64,000 nucleotides of DNA from Candidatus Koribacter versatilis Ellin345 (lineage in GTDB: Bacteria; Acidobacteriota; Terriglobia; Terriglobales; Acidobacteriaceae): assembly GCF_000014005.1 (NCBI RefSeq), contig NC_008009.1:2480001-2544000 (forward strand), given 5' to 3'. The position numbers and the translations under genes are program-made. The notes below the pieces were generated by a model. That model was given only the letters and a program-made list of their open reading frames with translations, searched no databases and had not been told where the DNA came from. Below, piece by piece: positions 43,215 to 50,554 of this stretch. The first letter of the stretch is position 1. Every line of letters begins with the position of its first letter.

Positions 43215-43252
43215 AGACACACGCCGGAGCCTTCAAACTCCGGCGTGTGTCT
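43215..43252. terminator. Strong bidirectional stem-loop terminator
   Basis: AGACACACGCCGGAG and CTCCGGCGTGTGTCT form a 15-bp perfect stem with an 8-base loop. It lies between the convergent surface protein and GH3 genes; the GH3 stop codon overlaps its outer edge by one base. Confidence 0.8.
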
Positions 43253-45936
43253 TATTCTACGGGCTGCTTCAGCGGCAACGCCCGCGACGACCCGCCCACG
43301 CTCAGCGTGCGCGACGCCGTCAGCGTCACCCACTTCTGGTCTTTCGTGGACCAGTACTGCAACTGCCGCTCCGGCACGTGCAGCGAGACCGTCTGCGACT
43401 TGCCCGCCCCGATCTGCACGCGATCGAACGCCACGAGTTTGCGAACCGGGAACTGCGCATCCTGCGGCCCAGACCCCGGCGCTCCGAGATAAACCTGCGG
43501 CACTTCGTCCGAGTCCACACCACCCGTGTTCTTGATGGTGAGCGACACATCCAAACCGCCGTCTGCCGCTTTCGCGATCTTCAGCCCGGAGTATTCGAAC
43601 GTCGTGTAGCTCAGTCCGTGCCCGAACGCGAAGAGCGGTTCGACGTTTTCTTTATCGAACCAACGATACCCAAGATGCACGCCCTCGCTGTAGGTCGTCT
43701 TGTGGCCCACACCTTTTTTGCTGCGCTCGGGAAAACGCGGATTCGTCGCCGCATAATCCGTCAGCTTCTTCGCCCAGGTCACTGGCAGCCGTCCGGCAGG
43801 GCTGGTCTTGCCGAGTAGGATGTTCGCCGTTGCCCAGCCGCCTTCATCGCCGGGCCACCACATTTCAAGTACAGCTTTAACTTTATCCACCCACGGCAAC
43901 GCAACCGGCTGGCTGGTATTCAGCACCACGACCGTATTTGGATTCACCGCCGCAATCTCTTCGACAAGCTTGTCCTGATCGCCAGGCAGCCCAAACACCG
44001 GTTCTAGACGCGTCCACACAAACACCACGGCGGTCTTCGCTTTCTTCGCCGCCGCGATTGCCGCATCGTGATCGGCCTGGCGCTGCTGCGGCGTGTACCA
44101 GTTCAGTCGCATCTGCACCGGCGCCTTCGACGTATCGTCCGACGTCGTGATCTCCACCTTGTGCGCACCCGCCGTCAAATCCACCGCGCGACGCACGTTG
44201 TCCAAACCATCCGGCGTAGGAATCACGTTGTCCTGGTTCGCCTGCAGGATGTCGCCATGCACGCCGCCCTGGAACGCGCCGGTCGCAGAGAGCTTCTTGC
44301 CATCGAGATTAATAACCGCATTCGCTCCCAGCGCCTGTAGATAGATCCAATAATTCCCCGCAGCCGGAACGTTGATCTCACCCGTCCACTTGACGATGGA
44401 ATTTGCCGCCAGTGCTTTGCCGTTTTTCTTCGTGAAGTCGAGTTGTGCGTCGGTTTGCTGCTTATCGCCCGTAGTACGGAGCAGGCCGGGTTTGCCATCG
44501 TGCGTAAGCATCGCCGCAGGAATCGTCGTGCCGGTCATGTCGTCGGCGACGGCGAATTGAATGTTCTTGCCGCTAATCTTCTTCATCGCTGCCAGCGGAC
44601 CAATCTGCCTCTCCGGCAATCCCACGCTGCGTTCGCCATTGATGCCGATCGCATCCACCTGGGCCGCCGTCGGCCCAATCAGCACCACGCTATCGAGGTC
44701 CTTCAGCGGCAGCGCCGCGCCATCGTTCTTCAACAGCACCGCAGAATCTTCGCCCGTCTTCTCGATGATCTTCGCGTTGGCTTCAATCGCCTGCGTAGTG
44801 ACGTCGTGCTTCGACTGTCCATCCATGTAGCCAAAGTGCACAATCTCGTACAACACGCGTCCCGCAGCGCGCGTGATTGCGGCCTCGGTTACGGTGCCAT
44901 CGGCAAGAGCTTCTTTCAGTTTCTTCGGATCCAGCTTCGTCCCAAAGTCGCCGAGATCGCCGGGCTGCTTTGCGGGCTCTTCGGGAATATGGTTGCCGAA
45001 CATGTTGTCGTTGTCTTCAATCATCGCGCTCAGCTTCGACATATCCGGCGCAGCCGGCACCGGCTTCAGATCGAAGAAGGAGGGAAGTGAGAACGGCGCA
45101 TTCTCCGCCGGCTCGCCAGGCATCTCCATATCGAGACCGGCGTTGATGAAGTTGACTGCGTGGGTCGCGCCCCAGTCGGAAGTGACAAAGCCCTTAAAGC
45201 CAATCTGGTCGCGCAGAATGGTCGTAAGCGAATCTTTGTTGCCGCACGCAAACGTCCCATTCAGCCGGTTGTACGAGCACATAATCGACGACACATCGGC
45301 CTTCACCGCCGCGTCGAATGGCGCCACATACACCTCGTGCAGCGTCTGATCGTCAATGTAGGTGCTGGTCCCGTCCGAGTCGTAGCCCACGTAGTGCTTC
45401 ACCTGCGCCATCACGTGTTGCGACTGGATGCCCTTGATCTCCGCCGCGCCCATCACGCTCGTCAAGTACGGATCTTCGCCGAAGGTGTTGTACCCGCGCC
45501 CGAACTCGAGGTCGCGGTCGATATTCACAAACGGCTGCAAGCTCACATCAATCCCCAGCGCGCGGTCCTCGCGCCCGATGACCAGCCCGTTGGCTTCCGC
45601 ATCTTTTTCGCTGAAGGTCGCAGCCACCCCCATGGTCGCCGTCTCCGCCTGCGACGGATGCCGCGTCAGCACCCCCGGCGGCCCATCGGCAAGGCGCAGC
45701 CCGGGAATCCCAAGCCGCGGCACGCCCGCCAGGTACCCAGCCTGCCCCTGGTAAACCTTGGGATCTTCCTGCGTCCCATGGATCAGCGTGATCTTCTCTT
45801 CGAGCGTCATCTGGCTCAGCAGCTTGTCCACGCGCTTGTCGCCCGTAACCACGGGCGCATCCTGCGCGACCGCAAGCGTTGCCCCCGCCAATAACGCGCA
45901 CCCAACTGCCAGTTTCCATCCCTGTGTTCGACCCAT
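43252..45936 (-). CDS. Exported GH3 beta-glucosidase with PA14 insert
   Basis: 894 residues from ATG 45936 (AGGAG upstream). Signal peptide region GWKLAVGCALLAGATLAVAQ. The GH3 N-terminal TIM-barrel has the nucleophile Asp in FVTSDWGATHAVNFIN and KHYVGYDSDGTSTYIDDQ upstream. The C-terminal GH3 domain carries a PA14-like insertion (GEINVPAAGNYWIYLQALGA). It ends in a fibronectin III-like domain (VSLTIKNTGGVDSDEVPQVY). It should hydrolyse beta-glucosides or related oligosaccharides in the periplasm or outside the cell. Confidence 0.93.
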   Translation of the reverse strand: MGRTQGWKLAVGCALLAGATLAVAQDAPVVTGDKRVDKLLSQMTLEEKITLIHGTQEDPKVYQGQAGYLAGVPRLGIPGLRLADGPPGVLTRHPSQAETATMGVAATFSEKDAEANGLVIGREDRALGIDVSLQPFVNIDRDLEFGRGYNTFGEDPYLTSVMGAAEIKGIQSQHVMAQVKHYVGYDSDGTSTYIDDQTLHEVYVAPFDAAVKADVSSIMCSYNRLNGTFACGNKDSLTTILRDQIGFKGFVTSDWGATHAVNFINAGLDMEMPGEPAENAPFSLPSFFDLKPVPAAPDMSKLSAMIEDNDNMFGNHIPEEPAKQPGDLGDFGTKLDPKKLKEALADGTVTEAAITRAAGRVLYEIVHFGYMDGQSKHDVTTQAIEANAKIIEKTGEDSAVLLKNDGAALPLKDLDSVVLIGPTAAQVDAIGINGERSVGLPERQIGPLAAMKKISGKNIQFAVADDMTGTTIPAAMLTHDGKPGLLRTTGDKQQTDAQLDFTKKNGKALAANSIVKWTGEINVPAAGNYWIYLQALGANAVINLDGKKLSATGAFQGGVHGDILQANQDNVIPTPDGLDNVRRAVDLTAGAHKVEITTSDDTSKAPVQMRLNWYTPQQRQADHDAAIAAAKKAKTAVVFVWTRLEPVFGLPGDQDKLVEEIAAVNPNTVVVLNTSQPVALPWVDKVKAVLEMWWPGDEGGWATANILLGKTSPAGRLPVTWAKKLTDYAATNPRFPERSKKGVGHKTTYSEGVHLGYRWFDKENVEPLFAFGHGLSYTTFEYSGLKIAKAADGGLDVSLTIKNTGGVDSDEVPQVYLGAPGSGPQDAQFPVRKLVAFDRVQIGAGKSQTVSLHVPERQLQYWSTKDQKWVTLTASRTLSVGGSSRALPLKQPVE

Positions 45937-46072
45937 TGTGCGACTCCTGTAAAAACCGTGGGAGAGTGTGCCGCAACTTCGCGAAACAGTGTATGCGCCT
46001 GTTGCAATTTGGTGAATCGGTTTGTGGAAAGGCAGGGAGAAGGAAGATGACGGCGCCGCTGCGCCTGAATCG

Positions 46073-46144
46073 TACATCGCGAAACGATGTAAATTCTGTC
46101 ATCCTGAGCGGAGCGTGCGAAGCGCGCGCAGTCGAAGGACCCCT
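46073..46144 (+). repeat. Dispersed repeat, family A copy 2
   Basis: About 72 bp. Starts with a small palindrome (ACATCG CGAAA CGATGT), then TGTCATCCTGAGCGGAGC and CGCGCAGTCGAAGGACCCCT. It aligns with 50456-50529 over its whole length, and with the core of 21999-22051. Confidence 0.75.
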
Positions 46145-46203
46145 ATCGCCACCCCTTTCACAGGCACCCACACTTTCGCCCTTTATTCGCCTATACTGAA
46201 TCC

Positions 46204-46482
46204 ATGGGATTAGACATCGGCGGCTACGAAACCCAACCCGACTGGCCCCGGATGGGCCCCTCATTCCTCATCGCCACCTGCCTCATCGTCGCCATCCGCA
46301 CCGCCCGCTGGTCCGCCACCGACGACTCCACCACCCGCGACCTCAACCTCGATCACGAAATCACTTTCGCCGCCACCCTCACCGCCCGCGTCTTCGCCCA
46401 CCTCCTCCGCCACCACCCCACCATCTTCCCCTCAACCCAAAAACCCTGGTACAAGCCCGACGGCGAAGACCAGCCGAAGTAA
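46204..46482 (+). CDS. Small conserved-looking protein, hypothetical
   Basis: 92 residues. MGLDIGGYETQPDWPRMGPS opens the protein, followed by a hydrophobic LIATCLIVAIRTARW segment, a polar DHEITFAATLTARVFAHLLR helix and a Pro-rich tail (PWYKPDGEDQPK). The even composition and tail resemble small acidobacterial proteins of unknown function. No strong ribosome binding site is seen. It has an unusually high C content in the third codon position compared with its neighbours. Role unknown. Confidence 0.6.
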   Translation: MGLDIGGYETQPDWPRMGPSFLIATCLIVAIRTARWSATDDSTTRDLNLDHEITFAATLTARVFAHLLRHHPTIFPSTQKPWYKPDGEDQPK

Positions 46483-46491
46483 AGTTTGCGT

Positions 46492-46521
46492 TGTATCAGG
46501 GCAGCGCTTCAGCGCTGCCGA
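46492..46521. repeat. Solitary copy of the 36-bp array end unit, with hairpin
   Basis: TTGTATCAGGGCAGCGCTTC, continuing into AGCGCTGCCGA: identical to the last unit of the tandem array at 39377-39411. It contains the 8-bp stem GGCAGCGC/GCGCTGCC with loop TTCA. It lies 10 bp downstream of the stop at 46482 and may act as a terminator or processing site. Confidence 0.75.
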
Positions 46522-46553
46522 CCTGATGTTTTCCTGGCATTTTCCTGTCACGA

Positions 46554-46856
46554 GTGTTCGTGGTGGATAAGGTGTCGCAAGAGGCAAAGGCCACGAACAA
46601 TGGCAACAGATCCTCCGAGACAAGTTCGGAGCACCACACCGCGCCGGTGGTAATGACTGCGTTTTCCCACGACTGTCCGAGCGTGACCTTTACGACCGAG
46701 AAGGAAGCGGCGGATTACATCCTACAAACGCAGGTGGGAGGATATGTTCTGGCGAGCCCTAAAGGAGATGTGCTCTACATCTCGCCTGCCAAGACGCTGA
46801 AGAACATGGTCAAAGATATGTGCAAGTACATCTCATCTGCACGAGCCCCGAAATAA
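46554..46856 (+). CDS. Small protein, hypothetical
   Basis: 100 residues from a GTG. A polar N-terminus is followed by a compact domain (CPSVTFTTEKEAADYILQTQ, VGGYVLASPKGDVLYISPAK) that looks foldable. No ribosome binding site stands out, and an ATG at 46653 is an alternative start. I do not recognise the family. Listed because composition and length look coding. Confidence 0.45.
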   Translation: MFVVDKVSQEAKATNNGNRSSETSSEHHTAPVVMTAFSHDCPSVTFTTEKEAADYILQTQVGGYVLASPKGDVLYISPAKTLKNMVKDMCKYISSARAPK

Positions 46857-46990
46857 CGAGGTAGCCTCGTCGTGGGAGAGAGAAAAGCCCTCTCTCCGGC
46901 GGGGCCAGCACTGAAAAGCGTCGGTAGATGCGGAGGGCTATAATGGGCCACCTATTCCAGACCCGGGCTGACAAGCCTTCCGCGGTCGAG

Positions 46991-47033
46991 AGTTCTCACA
47001 GTTACTTGTGATAAGGGGATTTATCGCCAACTA
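46991..47033 (-). repeat. REP-like repeat, family B copy 1
   Basis: On the minus strand, TAGTTGGCGATAAATCCCCT runs into TATCACAAGTAAC. The stop codon of the TonB-domain gene (TAG, 47033-47031) is the first three bases of the repeat. Shares sequence with 48140-48213 and, less well, 47716-47785. Confidence 0.65.
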
Positions 47034-47672
47034 ATTCGACTTCTGACTTCTTTTCAAGCGATCACACGTCGCGAACGGTTCGCGCAGTTCGTGGCCGCAC
47101 TTCCACAAGCCGAGGCACTTGGGCGACCGAACTGGGTAGTAGTAGTAGTCCTCGCCACCCCAGTGCGATCCGCAAGGCCACGCGTACAGACACTTGGGCG
47201 ACCGGACTCGAACCGAACTGAAATAGGGAATCACCAGCCGTGCATACGTCAGGATCGAAATGTTTTGCCCAGCTCGCGAGACAGTGTCTGGGTCTTGCTT
47301 GCATGGAAAATTCGGCCCCGTGGAGTCACTGGCTTGGAACGAGTATGTCAGGGTGTAATCGTTTTGGTCGCCACTACAGGCTCTACATGTATATCGCGAT
47401 TCCCTGGCACTTTTGACGGCTGCCTCGGAGAGCATTGGATGCCCTTTCACAACGTTTGTGGATATGACCGTGCCGTCTTTGTTCACCGTCACGGTAATCA
47501 CGACATCGCCGAAGACTCTGGCCTGTTTAGCTAGCGCAGGGTATGCAGGCTCGGAAAAGACGGCGATTTCCACCGCAGTTGGGTGATTCCCTGACGTCTG
47601 TTGTGCGGTTGCATTGCCATTTGCAACACCGAGAGCCAAAAGCCCGGAGAGCAGCGAGAGGTACAGTTTCAC
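47031..47672 (-). CDS. Exported TonB C-terminal domain protein with Cys-rich tail repeats
   Basis: 213 residues from GTG 47672 (GGGG five bases upstream), giving the signal peptide MKLYLSLLSGLLALGVANGN. A longer frame to 47738 has no signal at its start. The TonB C-terminal domain runs about 35-120 (PAYPALAKQARVFGDVVITV, KGHPMLSEAAVKSARESRYT), close in sequence to that of 32618-34093. The tail contains two copies of VRSPKCL...W.CG with aromatic residues between. It lacks the TonB proline spanner and membrane anchor. Probably a periplasmic binding protein. The stop lies in a dispersed repeat. Confidence 0.75.
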   Translation of the reverse strand: MKLYLSLLSGLLALGVANGNATAQQTSGNHPTAVEIAVFSEPAYPALAKQARVFGDVVITVTVNKDGTVISTNVVKGHPMLSEAAVKSARESRYTCRACSGDQNDYTLTYSFQASDSTGPNFPCKQDPDTVSRAGQNISILTYARLVIPYFSSVRVRSPKCLYAWPCGSHWGGEDYYYYPVRSPKCLGLWKCGHELREPFATCDRLKRSQKSN

Positions 47673-47715
47673 GGATACCCCATAGAACGCTTGAACGGCC
47701 ACCGCCATATTGCTG

Positions 47716-47785
47716 CTGATAACAGGGCTTACCGCCACCTATTTTGGCCCCCGCCGATTACTTGCGGTATGGCGATTTCCCGAGA
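47716..47785. repeat. REP-like repeat, family B copy 2 (degenerate)
   Basis: CTGATAACAGGGCTTACCGC, then ATTTT, then GATTACTTGCGGTATGGCGA. It aligns over about 68 bp with 48140-48213, but the palindromic end is broken (ATTTCCCG in place of ATTTATCG). Confidence 0.6.
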
Positions 47786-47805
47786 GCAACTTCGGACAAA
47801 CCCGA

Positions 47806-48075
47806 TCAGACATCGGGGTTGTGCTCTTTATTTGCTTTTCGCAGCAGATAGAAGCAACAGAGAACAACCGCTCCAACGCCAATCCAGAAGCTAGGCCCAA
47901 TCGCTCCAAGCACGCCTTGGGCTTCACCCGCCCAATGATGTTTAGCCCACGGCACCGTCACGACTAGAGACAGGAAGAATGCGGGGACGAAGGCGAGCAC
48001 ACCAATCAGAATTGCCCTCATACGTGCGAGCCACAGCCCGCGACGCGTGCTTTTAGATTCGATCAGTGTGACCAT
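47806..48075 (-). CDS. Small two-TM membrane protein, hypothetical
   Basis: 89 residues. Two hydrophobic segments (ILIGVLAFVPAFFLSLVVTV and FWIGVGAVVLCCFYLLRK) are separated by a short loop (PWAKHHWAGEAQGVLGAIGP), with basic ends consistent with an inner membrane protein. A weak GGTG lies upstream of ATG 48075. No family recognised. It is flanked on both sides by family B repeats. Confidence 0.6.
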   Translation of the reverse strand: MVTLIESKSTRRGLWLARMRAILIGVLAFVPAFFLSLVVTVPWAKHHWAGEAQGVLGAIGPSFWIGVGAVVLCCFYLLRKANKEHNPDV

Positions 48076-48139
48076 TAATTGTTTTCACCGGCAACCAATC
48101 GACTGTACCTGTTGAGGCTCGCCAGTTTCCAAATTACCG

Positions 48140-48213
48140 CTGTTAACAGGCCTTACCACTCGCTATTTTCCCACGCCGGGATTACTTGCGATACGGCGAT
48201 TTATCGCCAACTA
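48140..48213 (-). repeat. REP-like repeat, family B copy 3
   Basis: About 74 bp containing the perfect palindrome GGCGATTTATCGCC (48195-48208) and GATTACTTGCGATACGGCGA. The stop codon of the minus-strand gene at 48211 is the first triplet of the repeat, as in copy 1. Confidence 0.65.
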
Positions 48214-48783
48214 TCGAGAGACCTCAAAGAGCCACCTGCCTGAAAATTCGTTTGCGTCGAGGCTCTCCGTCTCAGGGTGCGCACGAAGTCTCAACTGCTC
48301 GCGGACGCCGATTTTCAAATTTCCCATGCCCAACGCAGCATCTCCAAGCCTCGCTTCAAATCGTCGCATTCTTCGCCCCGTGGATGAAAAGTGCATCATG
48401 ACTTCGAGTGGTTCAGCCCATTGCGTCCAAATCTTGCTAACCAGACCACAAACTGCAAAACCACGAACCGTGACGACCTGCGAGCTACTCGTCACGACCT
48501 CTCGCGGAATGATGTAGTCAACCCAGTGGTCTTGATTCCATCCCGCATGGCTCTCCATCAAACCTTCCAAGATCCAAGCTGCCCCACTACAAATTTTGCG
48601 AAGGTGCAACTGTTCGTGCGCTCGTTTTGCGGCAATTTGAGCACGCACATAGAGCTGGACTTCGATTGCAACATGTCTCCGAATATTCATTCTGAAAGCG
48701 CAGATTCCGCGCTGAATCCGCTGTTTCGTTCCGCATCCCAAGATGACTGTTGATAACATCTCTAACGAAGTCGGCTTCGTCAA
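48211..48783 (-). CDS. Hypothetical protein
   Basis: Up to 190 residues; the start is uncertain (ATGs at 48783, 48759 and 48690, none with a good ribosome binding site). The central part looks like a folded domain (SGAAWILEGLMESHAGWNQD, HWVDYIIPREVVTSSSQVVT, KIWTQWAEPLEVMMHFSSTG). No signal peptide or recognised family. Rated moderate because composition is protein-like but context gives no support; the gene ends inside a dispersed repeat. Confidence 0.45.
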   Translation of the reverse strand: MTKPTSLEMLSTVILGCGTKQRIQRGICAFRMNIRRHVAIEVQLYVRAQIAAKRAHEQLHLRKICSGAAWILEGLMESHAGWNQDHWVDYIIPREVVTSSSQVVTVRGFAVCGLVSKIWTQWAEPLEVMMHFSSTGRRMRRFEARLGDAALGMGNLKIGVREQLRLRAHPETESLDANEFSGRWLFEVSR

Positions 48784-49653
48784 CCCCTTATTAGAGAGGT
48801 TTTGATTTTACTTTGACAGACTACGGCGTGTGCGCCGTAGTCTGCGCTTTTGCGGCGGGTGGCCCGTCCTACCATTTCGAGATTTTTGGGTGCCCCATTC
48901 TAGCGATTCACGCTTTTGGTGAATCGTTAGGGTGGGGCTTTTATCAAACGCCAGAAACACGAAGCCCGTAGTCAACCGGGGCTCTAAAACGAAATCCAGC
49001 GGGGGAAAACCGGGGACAGGAAAACCGGGAAGGAAAACCAGGGGAAAACCGGGGACAGACCGGACGTTTCCTAGTTTTCGCTCCCGCATCGGTGTAGCAT
49101 GCTGGTGTTTGGCGAACTGGGTATCTACTGGTAACGCTTATGAACCCCGGGTGGCTCCCGGGGTTTAGTCATTTTGGACAAGGCCGGGCGCCCCATGTCT
49201 CGCGATTTTCGAGACGTGGGAAACCACGAACCTCCGTCCCGAACAAACACTCCCAACTCCCCATCCCCCTCCGTATCTCTGTGCCTCTGTGTTGAATAGG
49301 ATCTAATCCCAAACCACTCTCAAAATTTCACCCCCAAAACTCTAAAAAATCCCCCTCCAAACGCAGTTCCCAGCGTCTCAAACGCGTTTTATCCCCCTTT
49401 TTCCCCCAATTTTCACCCTCTAATCACACCCATCCGTGCTCCCAATCACATCCCGCTACGACCAAATCGTGTAACGTCTCTCTCGCAACACGATCTTTGA
49501 AATCCCCAACCCTCCGTGTCTCCGCGTCTCCGTGGTAGATGTAACTCCTACGGACAGAGGAATTTACCTATAACTCCTACGCCGAGAGGAATTTGCAGAG
49601 ATTGCATAGCCTAAGCTGCTGAAAACACAAGAGGGTGGGGAGGGGGTACACCC
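48784..49653. other. Long gene-free region rich in hairpins and short repeats
   Basis: No convincing gene in 870 bp. Contents: a 12-bp stem (CAGACTACGGCG/CGCCGTAGTCTG, 48817-48844); a 12-13-bp imperfect stem around 48900-48930 (CTAGCGATTCAC/GTGAATCGTTAG); four imperfect GGAAAACCGGGGA-like repeats (49003-49060); a 9-bp stem (AACCCCGGG/CCCGGGGTT, 49143-49165); two copies of a CCTCCGTGTCTCCG-type repeat (49269-49295, 49511-49537); and a 29-bp tandem duplication (49542-49599). A pyrimidine-rich stretch covers about 49230-49460. Confidence 0.6.
49542..49599. repeat. 29-bp tandem duplication
   Basis: TAACTCCTACGGACAGAGGA (from 49542) is followed by TAACTCCTACGCCGAGAGGA (from 49571), each continuing ATTT. 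About 83 percent identical by eye, head to tail, about 55 bp upstream of the gene at 49654. Confidence 0.7.
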
Positions 49654-50451
49654 ATGAAGTTCCAGGAATGTCAGCACGTTCTATCCGACGGCGATACCTG
49701 CCGCGCACCACGCCTGCGCCATGAGCAGTTCTGCTATTTCCACGTCGCCACCCGCGACCGCGTCAAGCGCCAGCAGCGCGCCGCCGCCCGCCGTCTCCCG
49801 CTCCAGGTCCCCGTCCTCGAAGATCCCTGGACCGTCCAGCTCGCCCTCGGCGACATCGTCAATGCCATGCTCAACGATCGCATCGACCACAAAAAAGCCG
49901 CGCTCGCCCTCTACGCGCTGCAAACCGCTTCCGCCAACATGAAAAACCTCAGCAATCTCGGACGCCCCCAGTCCTACGCCGAGTACACTCCCGAGCTCCA
50001 GGCCTCCATGCCCGAAGACGTGGTCGCCGAAACAATCCGCGAAGAAGTTGCATGCGAAGAGGAGCCGATCTCGCAGCCGGCCGCCGTTCAGGAACCAACT
50101 CCGGAAGCGCGCCCCGAGATGCCACACTCTCCAAGCGTCGAATCCGTCCCGAGGAAACTGCGCAAACACAAAATTCCTCCCAAGAAACCCGTCGCATCCA
50201 TCAAGCCGCCCCGCTACCGCACTCCGCTCGACCGCATCCGCGAGTTCGAAGTTGCCGCGAAAAAAGAGGAGATCTGGGCCGTCAAGCAATACACCAAGGC
50301 CTACAAGGAAGGACGCGCCGAGCCGCTCCAGTGGGCCATCGACGAAGCCCTCGAGGCCCCCAGGCAACTTCAGGAAGATCGCGACTTCGTCGATACCGAA
50401 ATGGCTGCGCTCCGGAATCGTATGAAGAACAACCGTCGCCGCCGCGCCTGA
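49654..50451 (+). CDS. Hypothetical protein with N-terminal Cys/His cluster
   Basis: 265 residues. The N-terminus has C-x8-C-x10-C-x2-H (CQHVLSDGDTCRAPRLRHEQ, FCYFH), a likely zinc knuckle. This is followed by a helical region (WTVQLALGDIVNAMLNDRID, KKAALALYALQTASANMKN), then a long low-complexity Pro/Glu/Lys linker and a basic helical C-terminus ending NRMKNNRRRRA. G-rich ribosome binding region before ATG. The zinc site and basic tail suggest nucleic-acid binding; this is inference. A family A repeat starts 5 bp after the stop. Confidence 0.75.
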   Translation: MKFQECQHVLSDGDTCRAPRLRHEQFCYFHVATRDRVKRQQRAAARRLPLQVPVLEDPWTVQLALGDIVNAMLNDRIDHKKAALALYALQTASANMKNLSNLGRPQSYAEYTPELQASMPEDVVAETIREEVACEEEPISQPAAVQEPTPEARPEMPHSPSVESVPRKLRKHKIPPKKPVASIKPPRYRTPLDRIREFEVAAKKEEIWAVKQYTKAYKEGRAEPLQWAIDEALEAPRQLQEDRDFVDTEMAALRNRMKNNRRRRA

Positions 50452-50455
50452 CGGT

Positions 50456-50529
50456 TACATCGCGATACGATATAAATCTTGTCATCCTGAGCGAAGCAGC
50501 GCGAAGCGCTGCGCAGTCGAAGGACCCCT
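50456..50529 (+). repeat. Dispersed repeat, family A copy 3
   Basis: TACATCGCGATACGATATAA, then TGTCATCCTGAGCGAAGC, an inner hairpin GCAGCGC GAA GCGCTGC, and GCAGTCGAAGGACCCCT. It lies between two convergent genes (stops at 50451 and 50555) and could act as a terminator. Confidence 0.75.
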
Positions 50530-50554
50530 GTCCTCGCGAAGAATTTTCGGAGCG

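Noticed and set aside
46939-46944. TATAAT on the plus strand that might start a small RNA
   Set aside because: No -35, no downstream gene on that strand and no terminator before the convergent gene; could be chance.
48808-49089. A 93-codon minus-strand frame with VPGFPLVFLPGFPVPGFPP repeats
   Set aside because: The apparent protein repeats come from the AAAACCGGGGA DNA repeats, and the frame also crosses two hairpins; no start signal.
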